A stretch of 64,000 bases of DNA from Siphonodentalium dalli (Eukaryota; Mollusca; Scaphopoda; Gadilida; Siphonodentaliidae), in NCBI GenBank assembly GCA_032622095.1, contig CP136063.1:273601426-273665425 (forward strand). Reading direction: 5' to 3'. Position 1 is the first letter of the stretch. Each line of letters begins with the position of its first letter. The translations under genes and the position numbers were made by a program. The notes under the pieces are model-generated. The model had not been told where the DNA came from. It made no database searches and saw only the letters and a list, made by a program, of their open reading frames with translations. Below are positions 10,751 through 23,800 of the stretch, piece by piece.

Positions 10751-13700
10751 TTTATGTGTATCATACCAGGAATAAGACTAACAATGAACGCTCTTTATTT
10801 GTCACATACCATGAACAAGAATAACAATGGACGGTCTTTATTTGTAACATACCACGAATAGACTAACAATGAACGCTCTTCAATTGTAACATACCAGGAA
10901 TAGACTAACAATGAACGCTCTTTATTTGTAACATACCAGGAATAGACTAACAATGAACGCTCTTTATTTGTAACATACCAGGGATAGACCAACAATTAAC
11001 GCTCTTTATTTGTAATATACCATGAATAGACTAACAGTGAACGTTCTTTATTTGTAACATACCATGAATAAACTAACAATGAACGTTCTTTATTTGTAAC
11101 ATACCAGGAATAAGACAAACAATGAACGCTCTTTATTTGTAACTTACCAGGAATAGTCTTACAATGAACGCTCTTTATTTGTAACATAACATGAATAGAC
11201 TAACAATGAACGCTCTTTATTAGTAACATACCAGGAATATAATAACAATGAATGCTCTTTATTTGTAACATACCAGGAATAGACTAACAATGATCGCTCT
11301 TTATTTGGAACATACCATGAATAGACTAAAAATGAACGTTCTTTATTTGTAACATACCAGGAATAGAGTAACAATGAACGCTCTTTATTTGTAACATACC
11401 AGGAATAGACTAACAATGAACGCTCTTTATTTGTAACTTACCAGGAATAGACTAACAATGAACGTTCTTTATTTGTAACATACCAGGAATAGACTAACAA
11501 TGAGCGTTCTTTATTTGTAGCATATTAGGAGTAAGACTAACAATGAAAGTTCTTTATTTTTAACATACAATGAGTAAGACTAACAATGAACGCTCTATAT
11601 TTGTAACATACCAGGCATAAGACTAACAATGAACGATCTTTATTTGTAACATACCATGAATACATTAACAATGAACGCTTTTTATGTGTATCATACCAGG
11701 AATAAGACTAACAATGAACGCTCTTTATTTGTAACATACCATGAATAAGAATAACAATGGACGGTCTTTATTTGTAACATACCACGAATAGACTAACAAT
11801 GAACGCTCTTTAATTGTAACATACCAGGAATAGACTAACAATGAACGCTCTTTATTTGTAACATACCAGGAATAGACTAACAATGAACGCTCTTTATTTG
11901 TAACATACCAGGGATAGACTAACAATTTACGCTCTTTATTTGTAATATACCATGAATAGACTAACAATGAACGTTCTTTATTTGTAACAAACCAGGAATA
12001 GACTAACTATGAGCGTTCTTTATTTGTAACATACCAGGAGTAAGACTAGCAATGAACACTCTTTATTTGTAACATACCAGGAGTAAGACTAACAATGAGC
12101 GTTCTTTATATGTAACATACCAGTAATATACTATCTATCAACGCTCTTTATATGTAACATACCAGGAGTAAGGCTAACAATGAGCGTTCTTTATTTTTAA
12201 CATACCAGGAATAAGATTAACAATGAGCGATCTTTATTTGTAACATACCATGAATTTTCTAACAAGGAACGCTCTTTATTGGTAATATACAATGAGTAGA
12301 GTAACAATGAACGCTCTTTATGTGTAATAAACCAGGAATAAGACTAACAATGCACGATCATTATTTGTAACATACCATGAATATACTAACAAGGAACGCT
12401 CTTTATTTGTAACATACCAGGAATAGACTAACAATGAGCGTTCTTTATTGGTAACATACCAGGAGTAAGACTAACAATGAACGCTCTTTATTTAAAACAT
12501 ATCAGGAATAGACTAACAATGAGCGTTCTTTATTTGTAACATACAAGGAGTAAGATTAACAATGAACGCTCTTTATTTGTAACAGACCAGGAATAGACTA
12601 TATAACAATGAGCGTTATTTATTTGTAACAAACCAGGAATAGACTAACAATGAACGCTCTTTATTTTTAACATACAATGTGTAAGACTAACAATGAACGC
12701 TCTTTATTTGTAACATACCAGGAATAAGACTAACAATGAACGATCTTTATTTGTAACATGCCATGAATATACTAACAAGGAACGCTCTTTATTTGTAACA
12801 TACAATGATCAAGACTAACAATGAACGGTCTTTATTTGTAACAAACAATACATAGACTAACAATGAACGCTCTTTATGTGTAACATACCAGGAATAAGAC
12901 TACCAATGGACGTTCTTTGTTGGTTACATACCAGGAATAGACTAACAATAAACGCTCTTTGTTTGTAACATACCAGGAATAGACTAACAATGAACGCTCT
13001 TTATTTGTAACATACCAGGAATAAGACTAACAATGAATGATCTTTATTGGTAACATACCAGGAATAGACTAACAATGAACGCTCATTATTGGTTATTTAC
13101 CATGAGGTGACTAACAGAGAACGCTCTTTATTTGTAACATACCATGAATAAGACTAACAATGGACGTTCTTTGTTGGTTACATACCAGGAATAGACTAAC
13201 AATGAACGCTCTTTATTTGTAACATACCAGGAATAAGACTAACAATGAGCGTTCTTTATTTGTAACATACCAGGAATAGACTAACCATGAACGCTCTTTA
13301 TTTGTAACATACCAGGAATAGACTAACAATGGGCATTCTATATTGGTAACATACCAGGAGTAAGACTAACAATGAACGCTCTTTATTTATAACATACCAG
13401 GAATAGACTAACAATGAGCGTTCTTCATTTGTAACATACCAGGAGTAAGACTAACAATGAACGCTCTTTATTTTTAACATACCAGGAATAGACTATATAG
13501 CAATGAGCGTTCTTTATTTGTAACATACTAGGAATAGACTAACAATGAACGCTCTTTATTTGTAACATACCAGGAATAGACTAACAATGAACGTTCTTTA
13601 TTTGTAACATACCTGGAATAAGACTAACAATGGACGTTCTTTATTTGTAACATACCAGGAATAGACTAACAATGAGCGTTCTTTATTTGTAACATACCAG

Positions 13701-15998
13701 GAATAAGACTAGCAATGAACGTTCTGTATTTGTAACATACCAGGAATAGACTAGCAATGAACGCTCTTTATTTGTAACATACCAGGAATAGACTAACAAT
13801 GGACGTTCTTTATTTGTAACATACCAGGAATAGACTAACAATGGACGTTCTTTATGTGTAACATACCAGGAATAGACTAACAATGAGCGTTCTTTATTTG
13901 TAACATACCAGGAATAAGACCAACAATGGACGTTCTTTATTTGTAACATATCAGGAATAGACTATCAATGGACACTCTTTATTTGTAACGTACCAGGAAT
14001 ATACTAGCAATGAACGCTCTTTGTTTGTAACATAACATGAATAGACTAGCAATGAACGCTTTTTATTTGTTACATACAAGTAATAGACTAAAAATGAGCG
14101 TTCGTTATTTGTAACATACCATGAATAGACTAACAATGAACGCTCTTTATTTGTAACATACCAGGAATAGACTAGCAATGAACGCTCTTTATGTGTAACA
14201 TACCAGGAATATACTAACAATGATCGTTCTTTATTTGTAACATACCATGAATATACAAGCAATGAGCGTTCTTTATTTGTAACATACCAGGAATAGACTA
14301 ACAATGAACGCTCTTTATTTGTAACATACCAGGAATAGACTAACAATGAGCGTTCTTTATTTGTAACATACCAGGAATAGACTAACAATGAACGATCTTT
14401 ATTTGTAACATACCAGGAATAGACTAACAATGAGCAGTCTGTGTTGGTTACATACCACGAATAAGACTAGCAATGAACGCACTTTATTTGTAACATACCA
14501 GGAATAGATTAGCAATGAACGCTCTTTATTTGTAACATACCAGGTATTGACTAACAATGAACGCTCTGTATTTGTAACATACCAGGAATAGATAAACAAT
14601 TAACACTCTTTATTTGTAACATACCAGGAATAAGACTAACAATGAACGCTCATTATTGGTATGTGAATTATCTTTATTTGTAACATACCATGGATAAGAC
14701 TAACAATGGACGTACTTTGTTGGTTACATACCAGGAATAAGACAAGCAATGAACGCTCTTTATTTGTAACATACCATGAATAAGACTAGCAATGGACGTT
14801 CTTTGTTGGTTAAATACCAGGAATAAGACTAGCAATGAACGCTCTTTATTTGTAACATACCAGGAGTAAGACTAACAATGAACGCTCTTTATTGGTAACA
14901 TACCAGGAGTAAGACTAACAATGGACGTTCTTTGTTGGTTACATACCAGGGATAAGATTAGCAATGAACGCTCTTTATTTGTAACATACCATGAATAAGA
15001 CTAACAATGGACGTTCTTTGTTGGTTACATACCAGGAATAAGACTAGCAATGAACGCTCTTTATTTGTAACATATCAGGAGTAAGACTAACAATGAACGC
15101 TCTTTATTTGTAACTTACCAAGAGTAAGACTAACAATGGACGTTATTTGTTGTTTACATACCAGGGATAAGACTAGCAATGAACGCTCTTTATTTGTAAC
15201 ATGCAATGAATAAGACTAACAATTGACGTTCTTTGTTGGTTACATACCAGAAATAAGACTAGCAATGAACGCTCTTTATTTTTAACATACCACGAATAAG
15301 ACTAACAATGGACGTTCTGTGTTGGTTACATACCAGGATTAAGACTAGCAATGAACGCTCTTTATTTGTAACATACAATGAGTAAGACTAACTATGAACG
15401 CGCTTTATTTGTAACATACCAGGAATAAACCAACAATGGACGTTCTTTGTTGGTTACATACCAGGAATAGATTAACAGTGAACGCTCTTTATTTGTAACA
15501 TACCATGAATAAGACTAACAATGGACGTTCTTTGTTGGTTACATAACAGGAGTAAGACTATCAATGAGCGTTCTTTATTTGTAACATACCAGGAATAGAC
15601 TAACAATGAGCGTTCGCTATTTGTAACATACCAGGAATAAGACTAACAATGAGCGTTCTTTATTTGTAACATACCATGACTAAGACTGACAATGAACGGT
15701 ATTTATTGGTAACATACAATGAGTAGACTTACAATGAACGCTCTTTATGTGTAACATACCAGGAATAAGACTAACAATGAACGATCTTTATTTGTAACAT
15801 ACCATGAATATACTAACAAGGAACGCTCTTTATTTCTAACATACCATGACTAATACTAACAATGAACGGTCTTATTTTTAACATACAATGAGAAAGACTA
15901 ACATTGAACGCTCTGTATTTGTAACATAGCAGGCATAAGACTAACAATGAACGATCTTTATTTGTAACATACCATGAATATACTAACAATGAACGCTT
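10751..15998. repeat. Higher-order unit 3 (5,248 bp, second subfamily)
   Basis: This unit has the same length and order as unit 2. It carries variants that separate it from units 1-2 and link it to units to the right: CAGTAATATAC near 12121 instead of CAGTAGTATAC; ACTAACAATGAGCGTTC near 12427 instead of AAAAATGAGAGTTCTG; and ATACCAGGAATAAGAC near 11101 instead of ATAACAGG. A private change is GTCACATACC at 10801. Bases from about 11003 on are the source (or product) of the 9,834-bp duplication. Confidence 0.9.
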
Positions 15999-18587
15999 TT
16001 TATGTGTATCATACCAGGAATAAGACTAACAATGAACGCTCTTTATGTGTAACATACCATGAACAAGAATAACAATGGACGGTCTTTATTTGTAACATAC
16101 CACGAATAGACTAACAATGAACGCTCTTCAATTGTAACATACCAGGAATAGACTAACAATGAACGCTCTTTATTTGTAACATACCAGGAATAGACTAACA
16201 ATGAACGCTCTTTATTTGTAACATACCAGGGATAGACCAACAATTAACGCTCTTTATTTGTAATATACCATGAATAGACTAACAGTGAACGTTCTTTATT
16301 TGTAACATACCATGAATAAACTAACAATGAACGTTCTTTATTTGTAACATACCAGGAATAAGACAAACAATGAACGCTCTTTATTTGTAACTTACCAGGA
16401 ATAGTCTTACAATGAACGCTCTTTATTTGTAACATAACATGAATAGACTAACAATGAACGCTCTTTATTAGTAACATACCAGGAATATAATAACAATGAA
16501 TGCTCTTTATTTGTAACATACCAGGAATAGACTAACAATGATCGCTCTTTATTTGGAACATACCATGAATAGACTAAAAATGAACGTTCTTTATTTGTAA
16601 CATACCAGGAATAGAGTAACAATGAACGCTCTTTATTTGTAACATACCAGGAATAGACTAACAATGAACGCTCTTTATTTGTAACTTACCAGGAATAGAC
16701 TAACAATGAACGTTCTTTATTTGTAACATACCAGGAATAGACTAACAATGAGCGTTCTTTATTTGTAGCATATTAGGAGTAAGACTAACAATGAAAGTTC
16801 TTTATTTTTAACATACAATGAGTAAGACTAACAATGAACGCTCTATATTTGTAACATACCAGGCATAAGACTAACAATGAACGATCTTTATTTGTAACAT
16901 ACCATGAATACATTAACAATGAACGCTTTTTATGTGTATCATACCAGGAATAAGACTAACAATGAACGCTCTTTATTTGTAACATACCATGAATAAGAAT
17001 AACAATGGACGGTCTTTATTTGTAACATACCACGAATAGACTAACAATGAACGCTCTTTAATTGTAACATACCAGGAATAGACTAACAATGAACGCTCTT
17101 TATTTGTAACATACCAGGAATAGACTAACAATGAACGCTCTTTATTTGTAACATACCAGGGATAGACTAACAATTTACGCTCTTTATTTGTAATATACCA
17201 TGAATAGACTAACAATGAACGTTCTTTATTTGTAACAAACCAGGAATAGACTAACTATGAGCGTTCTTTATTTGTAACATACCAGGAGTAAGACTAACAA
17301 TGAGCGTTCTTTATATGTAACATACCAGTAATATACTATCTATCAACGCTCTTTATATGTAACATACCAGGAGTAAGGCTAACAATGAGCGTTCTTTATT
17401 TTTAACATACCAGGAATAAGATTAACAATGAGCGATCTTTATTTGTAACATACCATGAATTTTCTAACAAGGAACGCTCTTTATTGGTAATATACAATGA
17501 GTAGAGTAACAATGAACGCTCTTTATGTGTAATAAACCAGGAATAAGACTAACAATGCACGATCATTATTTGTAACATACCATGAATATACTAACAAGGA
17601 ACGCTCTTTATTTGTAACATACCAGGAATAGACTAACAATGAGCGTTCTTTATTGGTAACATACCAGGAGTAAGACTAACAATGAACGCTCTTTATTTAA
17701 AACATATCAGGAATAGACTAACAATGAGCGTTCTTTATTTGTAACATACAAGGAGTAAGATTAACAATGAACGCTCTTTATTTGTAACAGACCAGGAATA
17801 GACTATATAACAATGAGCGTTATTTATTTGTAACAAACCAGGAATAGACTAACAATGAACGCTCTTTATTTTTAACATACAATGTGTAAGACTAACAATG
17901 AACGCTCTTTATTTGTAACATACCAGGAATAAGACTAACAATGAACGATCTTTATTTGTAACATGCCATGAATATACTAAAAAGGAACGCTCTTTATTTG
18001 TAACATACAATGATCAAGACTAACAATGAACGGTCTTTATTGGTAACAAACAATACATAGACTAACAATGAACGCTCTTTATGTGTAACATACCAGGAAT
18101 AAGACTACCAATGGACGTTCTTTGTTGGTTACATACCAGGAATAGACTAACAATAAACGCTCTTTGTTTGTAACATACCAGGAATAGACTAACAATGAAC
18201 GCTCTTTATTTGTAACATACCAGGAATAAGACTAACAATGAATGATCTTTATTGGTAACATACCAGGAATAGACTAACAATGAACGCTCATTATTGGTTA
18301 TTTGCCAGGAGGTGACTAACAGAGAACGCTCTTTATTTGTAACATACCATGAATAAGACTAACAATGGACGTTCTTTGTTGGTTACATACCAGGAATAGA
18401 CTAACAATGAACGCTCTTTATTTGTAACATACCAGGAATAAGACTAACAATGAGCGTTCTTTATTTGTAACATACCAGGAATAGACTAACAATGAGCGCT
18501 CTTTATTTGTAACATACCAGGAATAGACTAACAATGGGCATTCTATATTGGTAACATACCAGGAGTAAGACTAACAATGAACGCTCT

Positions 18588-19061
18588 TTATTTATAACAT
18601 ACCAGGAATAGACTAACAATGAGCATTCTGTGTTGGTTACATACCACGAATAAGACGAGCAATGAACGCACTTTATTTGTAACATACCAGGAATAGATTA
18701 GCAATGAACGCTCTTTATTTGTAACATACCAGGAATAGACTAACAATGAACGCTCTGTATTTGTAACATACCAGGAATAGATAAACAATTAACGCTCTTT
18801 ATTTGTAACATACCAGGAATAAGACTAACAATGAACGCTCATTATTGGTATGTGAATGATCTTTATTTGTAACATACCATGATTAAGACTAACAATGGAC
18901 GTACTTTGTTGGTTACATACCAGGAATAAGACAGGCAATGAACGCTCTTTATTTGTAACATACCATGAATAAGACTAGCAATGGACGTTCTTTGTTGGTT
19001 AAATACCAGGAATAAGACTAGCAATGAACGCTCTTTATTTGTAACATACCAGGAGTAAGAC
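18588..19061. repeat. First copy of an intra-unit duplication (offset 1,719)
   Basis: This block contains GAGCATTCTGTGTTGG, GACGAGCAATG, the half monomer near 18850 and ACAGGCAATG. It recurs at 20307-20795. The two differ at a few sites, for example AATGAACGCTC near 18704 against AATGCACGCTC near 20424, and ATGATTAAGAC at 18879 against ATGAATAAGAC near 20599. It arose before the 9,834-bp duplication, because both copies are also present at 28422 and 30141. Confidence 0.75.
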
Positions 19062-19858
19062 TAACAATGAACGGTATTTATTGGTAACATACAATGAGTA
19101 GATTTACAATGAACGCTCTTTATGTGTAACATACCAGGAATAAGACTAACAATGAACGATCTTTATTTGTAACATACCATGAATATACTAACAAGGAACG
19201 CTCTTTATTTATAACATACCATGACTAATACTAACAATGAACGGTCTTATTTTTAACATACAATGAGTAAGACTAACATTGAACGCTCTGTATTTGTAAC
19301 ATACCAGGCATAAGACTAACAATGAACGATCTTTATTTATAACATACCAGGAGTAAGACTAACAATGAACGCTCTTTATTTTTAGCATACCAGGAATAGA
19401 CTATATAGCAATGAGCGTTCTTTATTTGTAACATACTAGGAATAGACTAACAATGAACGCTCTTTATTTGTAACATACCAAGAATAGACTAACAATGAAC
19501 GTTCTTTATTTGTAACATACCTGGAATTAGACTAACAATGGACGTTCTTTATTTGTAACATACCAGGAATAGACTAACAATGAGCGTTCTTTATTTGTAA
19601 CATACCAGGAATAAGACTAGCAATGAACGTTATGTATTTGTAACATACCAGGAATAGACTAGCAATGAACGCTCTTTATTTGTAACATACCAGGAATAGA
19701 CTAACAATGGACGTTCTTTATTTGTAACATACCAGGAATAGACTAACAATGGACGTTCTTTATGTTTAACATACCAGGACTAGACTAACAATGAGCGTTC
19801 TTTATTTGTAACATACCAGGAATAAGACCAACAATGGACGTTCTTTATTTGTAACATA

Positions 19859-20404
19859 TCAGGAATAGACTATCAATGGACACTCTTTATTTGTAACGTA
19901 CCAGGAATATACTAGCAATGAACGCTCTTTGTTTGTAACATACCATGAATAGACTAGCAATGAACGCTTTTTATTTGTTACATACAAGTAATAGACTAAA
20001 AATGAGCGTTCGTTATTTGTAACATACCATGAATAGACTAACAATGAACGCTCTTTATTTGTAACATACCAGGAATAGACTAGCAATGAACGCTCTTTAT
20101 GTGTAACATACCAGGAATATACTAACAATGATCGTTCTTTATTTGTAACATACCATGAATATACTAGCAATGAGCGTTCTTTATTTGTAACATACCAGGA
20201 ATAGACTAACAATGAACGCTCTTTATTTGTAACATACCAGGAATAGACTAACAATGAGCGTTCTTTATTTGTAACATACCAGGAATAGACTAACAATGAA
20301 CGCTCTTTATTTGTAACATACCAGGAATAGACTAACAATGAGCATTCTGTGTTGGTTACATACCACGAATAAGACGAGCAATGAACGCACTTTATTTGTA
20401 ACAT
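19859..20404 (-). other. 181-codon open frame of the satellite, probably not a gene
   Basis: This is one of the longest open frames in the window; the others of equal length are at 29693-30238 and 58030-58575. It starts with MLQIKCVHCSSYSW, then shifts to pure 14-residue repeats (YVTNKERSLLVYSW) and stops at a frame change. Its length equals the run of uninterrupted 42-bp monomers. Substitutions include nonsynonymous ones throughout (NKEC, YYLYV, NNERSF). No signal peptide, known domain, splice or promoter context is visible. A repetitive peptide made from read-through transcripts cannot be excluded from sequence alone. Confidence 0.6.
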
Positions 20405-20795
20405 ACCAGGAATAGATTAGCAATGCACGCTCTTTATTTGTAACATACCAGGAATAGACTAACAATGAACGCTCTGTATTTGTAACATACCAGTAATAGA
20501 TAAACAATTAACGCTCTTTATTTGTAACATACCAGGAATAAGACTAACAATGAACGCTCATTATTGGTATGTGAATGATCTTTATTTGTAACATACCATG
20601 AATAAGACTAACAATGGACGTACTTTGTTGGTTACATACCAGGAATAAGACAGGCAATGAACGCTCTTTATTTGTAACATACCATGAATAAGACTAGCAA
20701 TGGACGTTCTTTGTTGGTTAAATACCAGGAATAAGACTAGCAATGAACGCTCTTTATTTGTAACATACCAGGAGTAAGACTAACAATGAACGCTC
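20307..20795. repeat. Second copy of the 1,719-offset duplication
   Basis: This is the counterpart of 18588-19061. Here the block is followed by GAACGCTC-TTTATTGG and the break at 20837, whereas the first copy is followed by tail material (GAACGGTATTTATTGG). The related copies at 34185 and 58478 resemble this version (CAGTAATAG or CAGTAATAT, AATGCACGC), so it is the form that spread to the right. Confidence 0.7.
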
Positions 20796-20836
20796 TTTAT
20801 TGGTAACATACCAGGAGTAAGACTAACAATGGACGT

Positions 20837-23800
20837 TCTTTATTTGTAATATACCATGAATAGACTAACAGTGAACGTTCTTTATTTGTAACATACCATG
20901 AATAAACTAACAATGAACGTTCTTTATTTGTAACATACCAGGAATAAGACAAACAATGAACGCTCTTTATTTGTAACTTACCAGGAATAGTCTTACAATG
21001 AACGCTCTTTATTTGTAACATAACATGAATAGACTAACAATGAACGCTCTTTATTAGTAACATACCAGGAATATAATAACAATGAATGCTCTTTATTTGT
21101 AACATACCAGGAATAGACTAACAATGATCGCTCTTTATTTGGAACATACCATGAATAGACTAAAAATGAACGTTCTTTATTTGTAACATACCAGGAATAG
21201 AGTAACAATGAACGCTCTTTATTTGTAACATACCAGGAATAGACTAACAATGAACGCTCTTTATTTGTAACTTACCAGGAATAGACTAACAATGAACGTT
21301 CTTTATTTGTAACATACCAGGAATAGACTAACAATGAGCGTTCTTTATTTGTAGCATATTAGGAGTAAGACTAACAATGAAAGTTCTTTATTTTTAACAT
21401 ACAATGAGTAAGACTAACAATGAACGCTCTATATTTGTAACATACCAGGCATAAGACTAACAATGAACGATCTTTATTTGTAACATACCATGAATACATT
21501 AACAATGAACGCTTTTTATGTGTATCATACCAGGAATAAGACTAACAATGAACGCTCTTTATTTGTAACATACCATGAATAAGAATAACAATGGACGGTC
21601 TTTATTTGTAACATACCACGAATAGACTAACAATGAACGCTCTTTAATTGTAACATACCAGGAATAGACTAACAATGAACGCTCTTTATTTGTAACATAC
21701 CAGGAATAGACTAACAATGAACGCTCTTTATTTGTAACATACCAGGGATAGACTAACAATTTACGCTCTTTATTTGTAATATACCATGAATAGACTAACA
21801 ATGAACGTTCTTTATTTGTAACAAACCAGGAATAGACTAACTATGAGCGTTCTTTATTTGTAACATACCAGGAGTAAGACTAGCAATGAACACTCTTTAT
21901 TTGTAACATACCAGGAGTAAGACTAACAATGAGCGTTCTTTATATGTAACATACCAGTAATATACTATCTATCAACGCTCTTTATATGTAACATACCAGG
22001 AGTAAGGCTAACAATGAGCGTTCTTTATTTTTAACATACCAGGAATAAGATTAACAATGAGCGATCTTTATTTGTAACATACCATGAATTTTCTAACAAG
22101 GAACGCTCTTTATTGGTAATATACAATGAGTAGAGTAACAATGAACGCTCTTTATGTGTAATAAACCAGGAATAAGACTAACAATGCACGATCATTATTT
22201 GTAACATACCATGAATATACTAACAAGGAACGCTCTTTATTTGTAACATACCAGGAATAGACTAACAATGAGCGTTCTTTATTGGTAACATACCAGGAGT
22301 AAGACTAACAATGAACGCTCTTTATTTAAAACATATCAGGAATAGACTAACAATGAGCGTTCTTTATTTGTAACATACAAGGAGTAAGATTAACAATGAA
22401 CGCTCTTTATTTGTAACAGACCAGGAATAGACTATATAACAATGAGCGTTATTTATTTGTAACAAACCAGGAATAGACTAACAATGAACGCTCTTTATTT
22501 TTAACATACAATGTGTAAGACTAACAATGAACGCTCTTTATTTGTAACATACCAGGAATAAGACTAACAATGAACGATCTTTATTTGTAACATGCCATGA
22601 ATATACTAACAAGGAACGCTCTTTATTTGTAACATACAATGATCAAGACTAACAATGAACGGTCTTTATTTGTAACAAACAATACATAGACTAACAATGA
22701 ACGCTCTTTATGTGTAACATACCAGGAATAAGACTACCAATGGACGTTCTTTGTTGGTTACATACCAGGAATAGACTAACAATAAACGCTCTTTGTTTGT
22801 AACATACCAGGAATAGACTAACAATGAACGCTCTTTATTTGTAACATACCAGGAATAAGACTAACAATGAATGATCTTTATTGGTAACATACCAGGAATA
22901 GACTAACAATGAACGCTCATTATTGGTTATTTACCATGAGGTGACTAACAGAGAACGCTCTTTATTTGTAACATACCATGAATAAGACTAACAATGGACG
23001 TTCTTTGTTGGTTACATACCAGGAATAGACTAACAATGAACGCTCTTTATTTGTAACATACCAGGAATAAGACTAACAATGAGCGTTCTTTATTTGTAAC
23101 ATACCAGGAATAGACTAACCATGAACGCTCTTTATTTGTAACATACCAGGAATAGACTAACAATGGGCATTCTATATTGGTAACATACCAGGAGTAAGAC
23201 TAACAATGAACGCTCTTTATTTATAACATACCAGGAATAGACTAACAATGAGCGTTCTTCATTTGTAACATACCAGGAGTAAGACTAACAATGAACGCTC
23301 TTTATTTTTAACATACCAGGAATAGACTATATAGCAATGAGCGTTCTTTATTTGTAACATACTAGGAATAGACTAACAATGAACGCTCTTTATTTGTAAC
23401 ATACCAGGAATAGACTAACAATGAACGTTCTTTATTTGTAACATACCTGGAATAAGACTAACAATGGACGTTCTTTATTTGTAACATACCAGGAATAGAC
23501 TAACAATGAGCGTTCTTTATTTGTAACATACCAGGAATAAGACTAGCAATGAACGTTCTGTATTTGTAACATACCAGGAATAGACTAGCAATGAACGCTC
23601 TTTATTTGTAACATACCAGGAATAGACTAACAATGGACGTTCTTTATTTGTAACATACCAGGAATAGACTAACAATGGACGTTCTTTATGTGTAACATAC
23701 CAGGAATAGACTAACAATGAGCGTTCTTTATTTGTAACATACCAGGAATAAGACCAACAATGGACGTTCTTTATTTGTAACATATCAGGAATAGACTATC

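Larger units (their letters stand above)
11003..20836. repeat. 9,834-bp super-unit, copy A
   Basis: This segment is repeated directly at 20837-30670. I found five substitutions by eye between the copies: 14035 A / 23869 C, 14088 C / 23922 A, 17604 C / 27438 T, 19103 T / 28937 C, and 20302 G / 30136 A. The list may not be complete. All internal rearrangements of unit 4 are shared, so the duplication came after them. Breakpoints fall in monomer sequence (TTTATTTGTAATATACC region) and are certain only to within about 10 bp. Confidence 0.88.
15999..20836. repeat. Rearranged unit 4
   Basis: The left part (15999 to about 18620) follows unit 3 in order, apart from loss of one 43-bp monomer near 17290 (the GACTAGCAATGAACACTC type). 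At about 18620 it jumps forward to the material normally near unit position 3690. It next carries tail material (about 19062-19330, GAACGGTATTTATTGG type), then goes back to unit position about 2700, and runs through the position-3690 region a second time (20307-20795). It breaks at 20837 into a copy of unit 3 from base 11003. No unit-start landmark is present near 20.8 kb, so the next start is at 25833. Confidence 0.8.
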
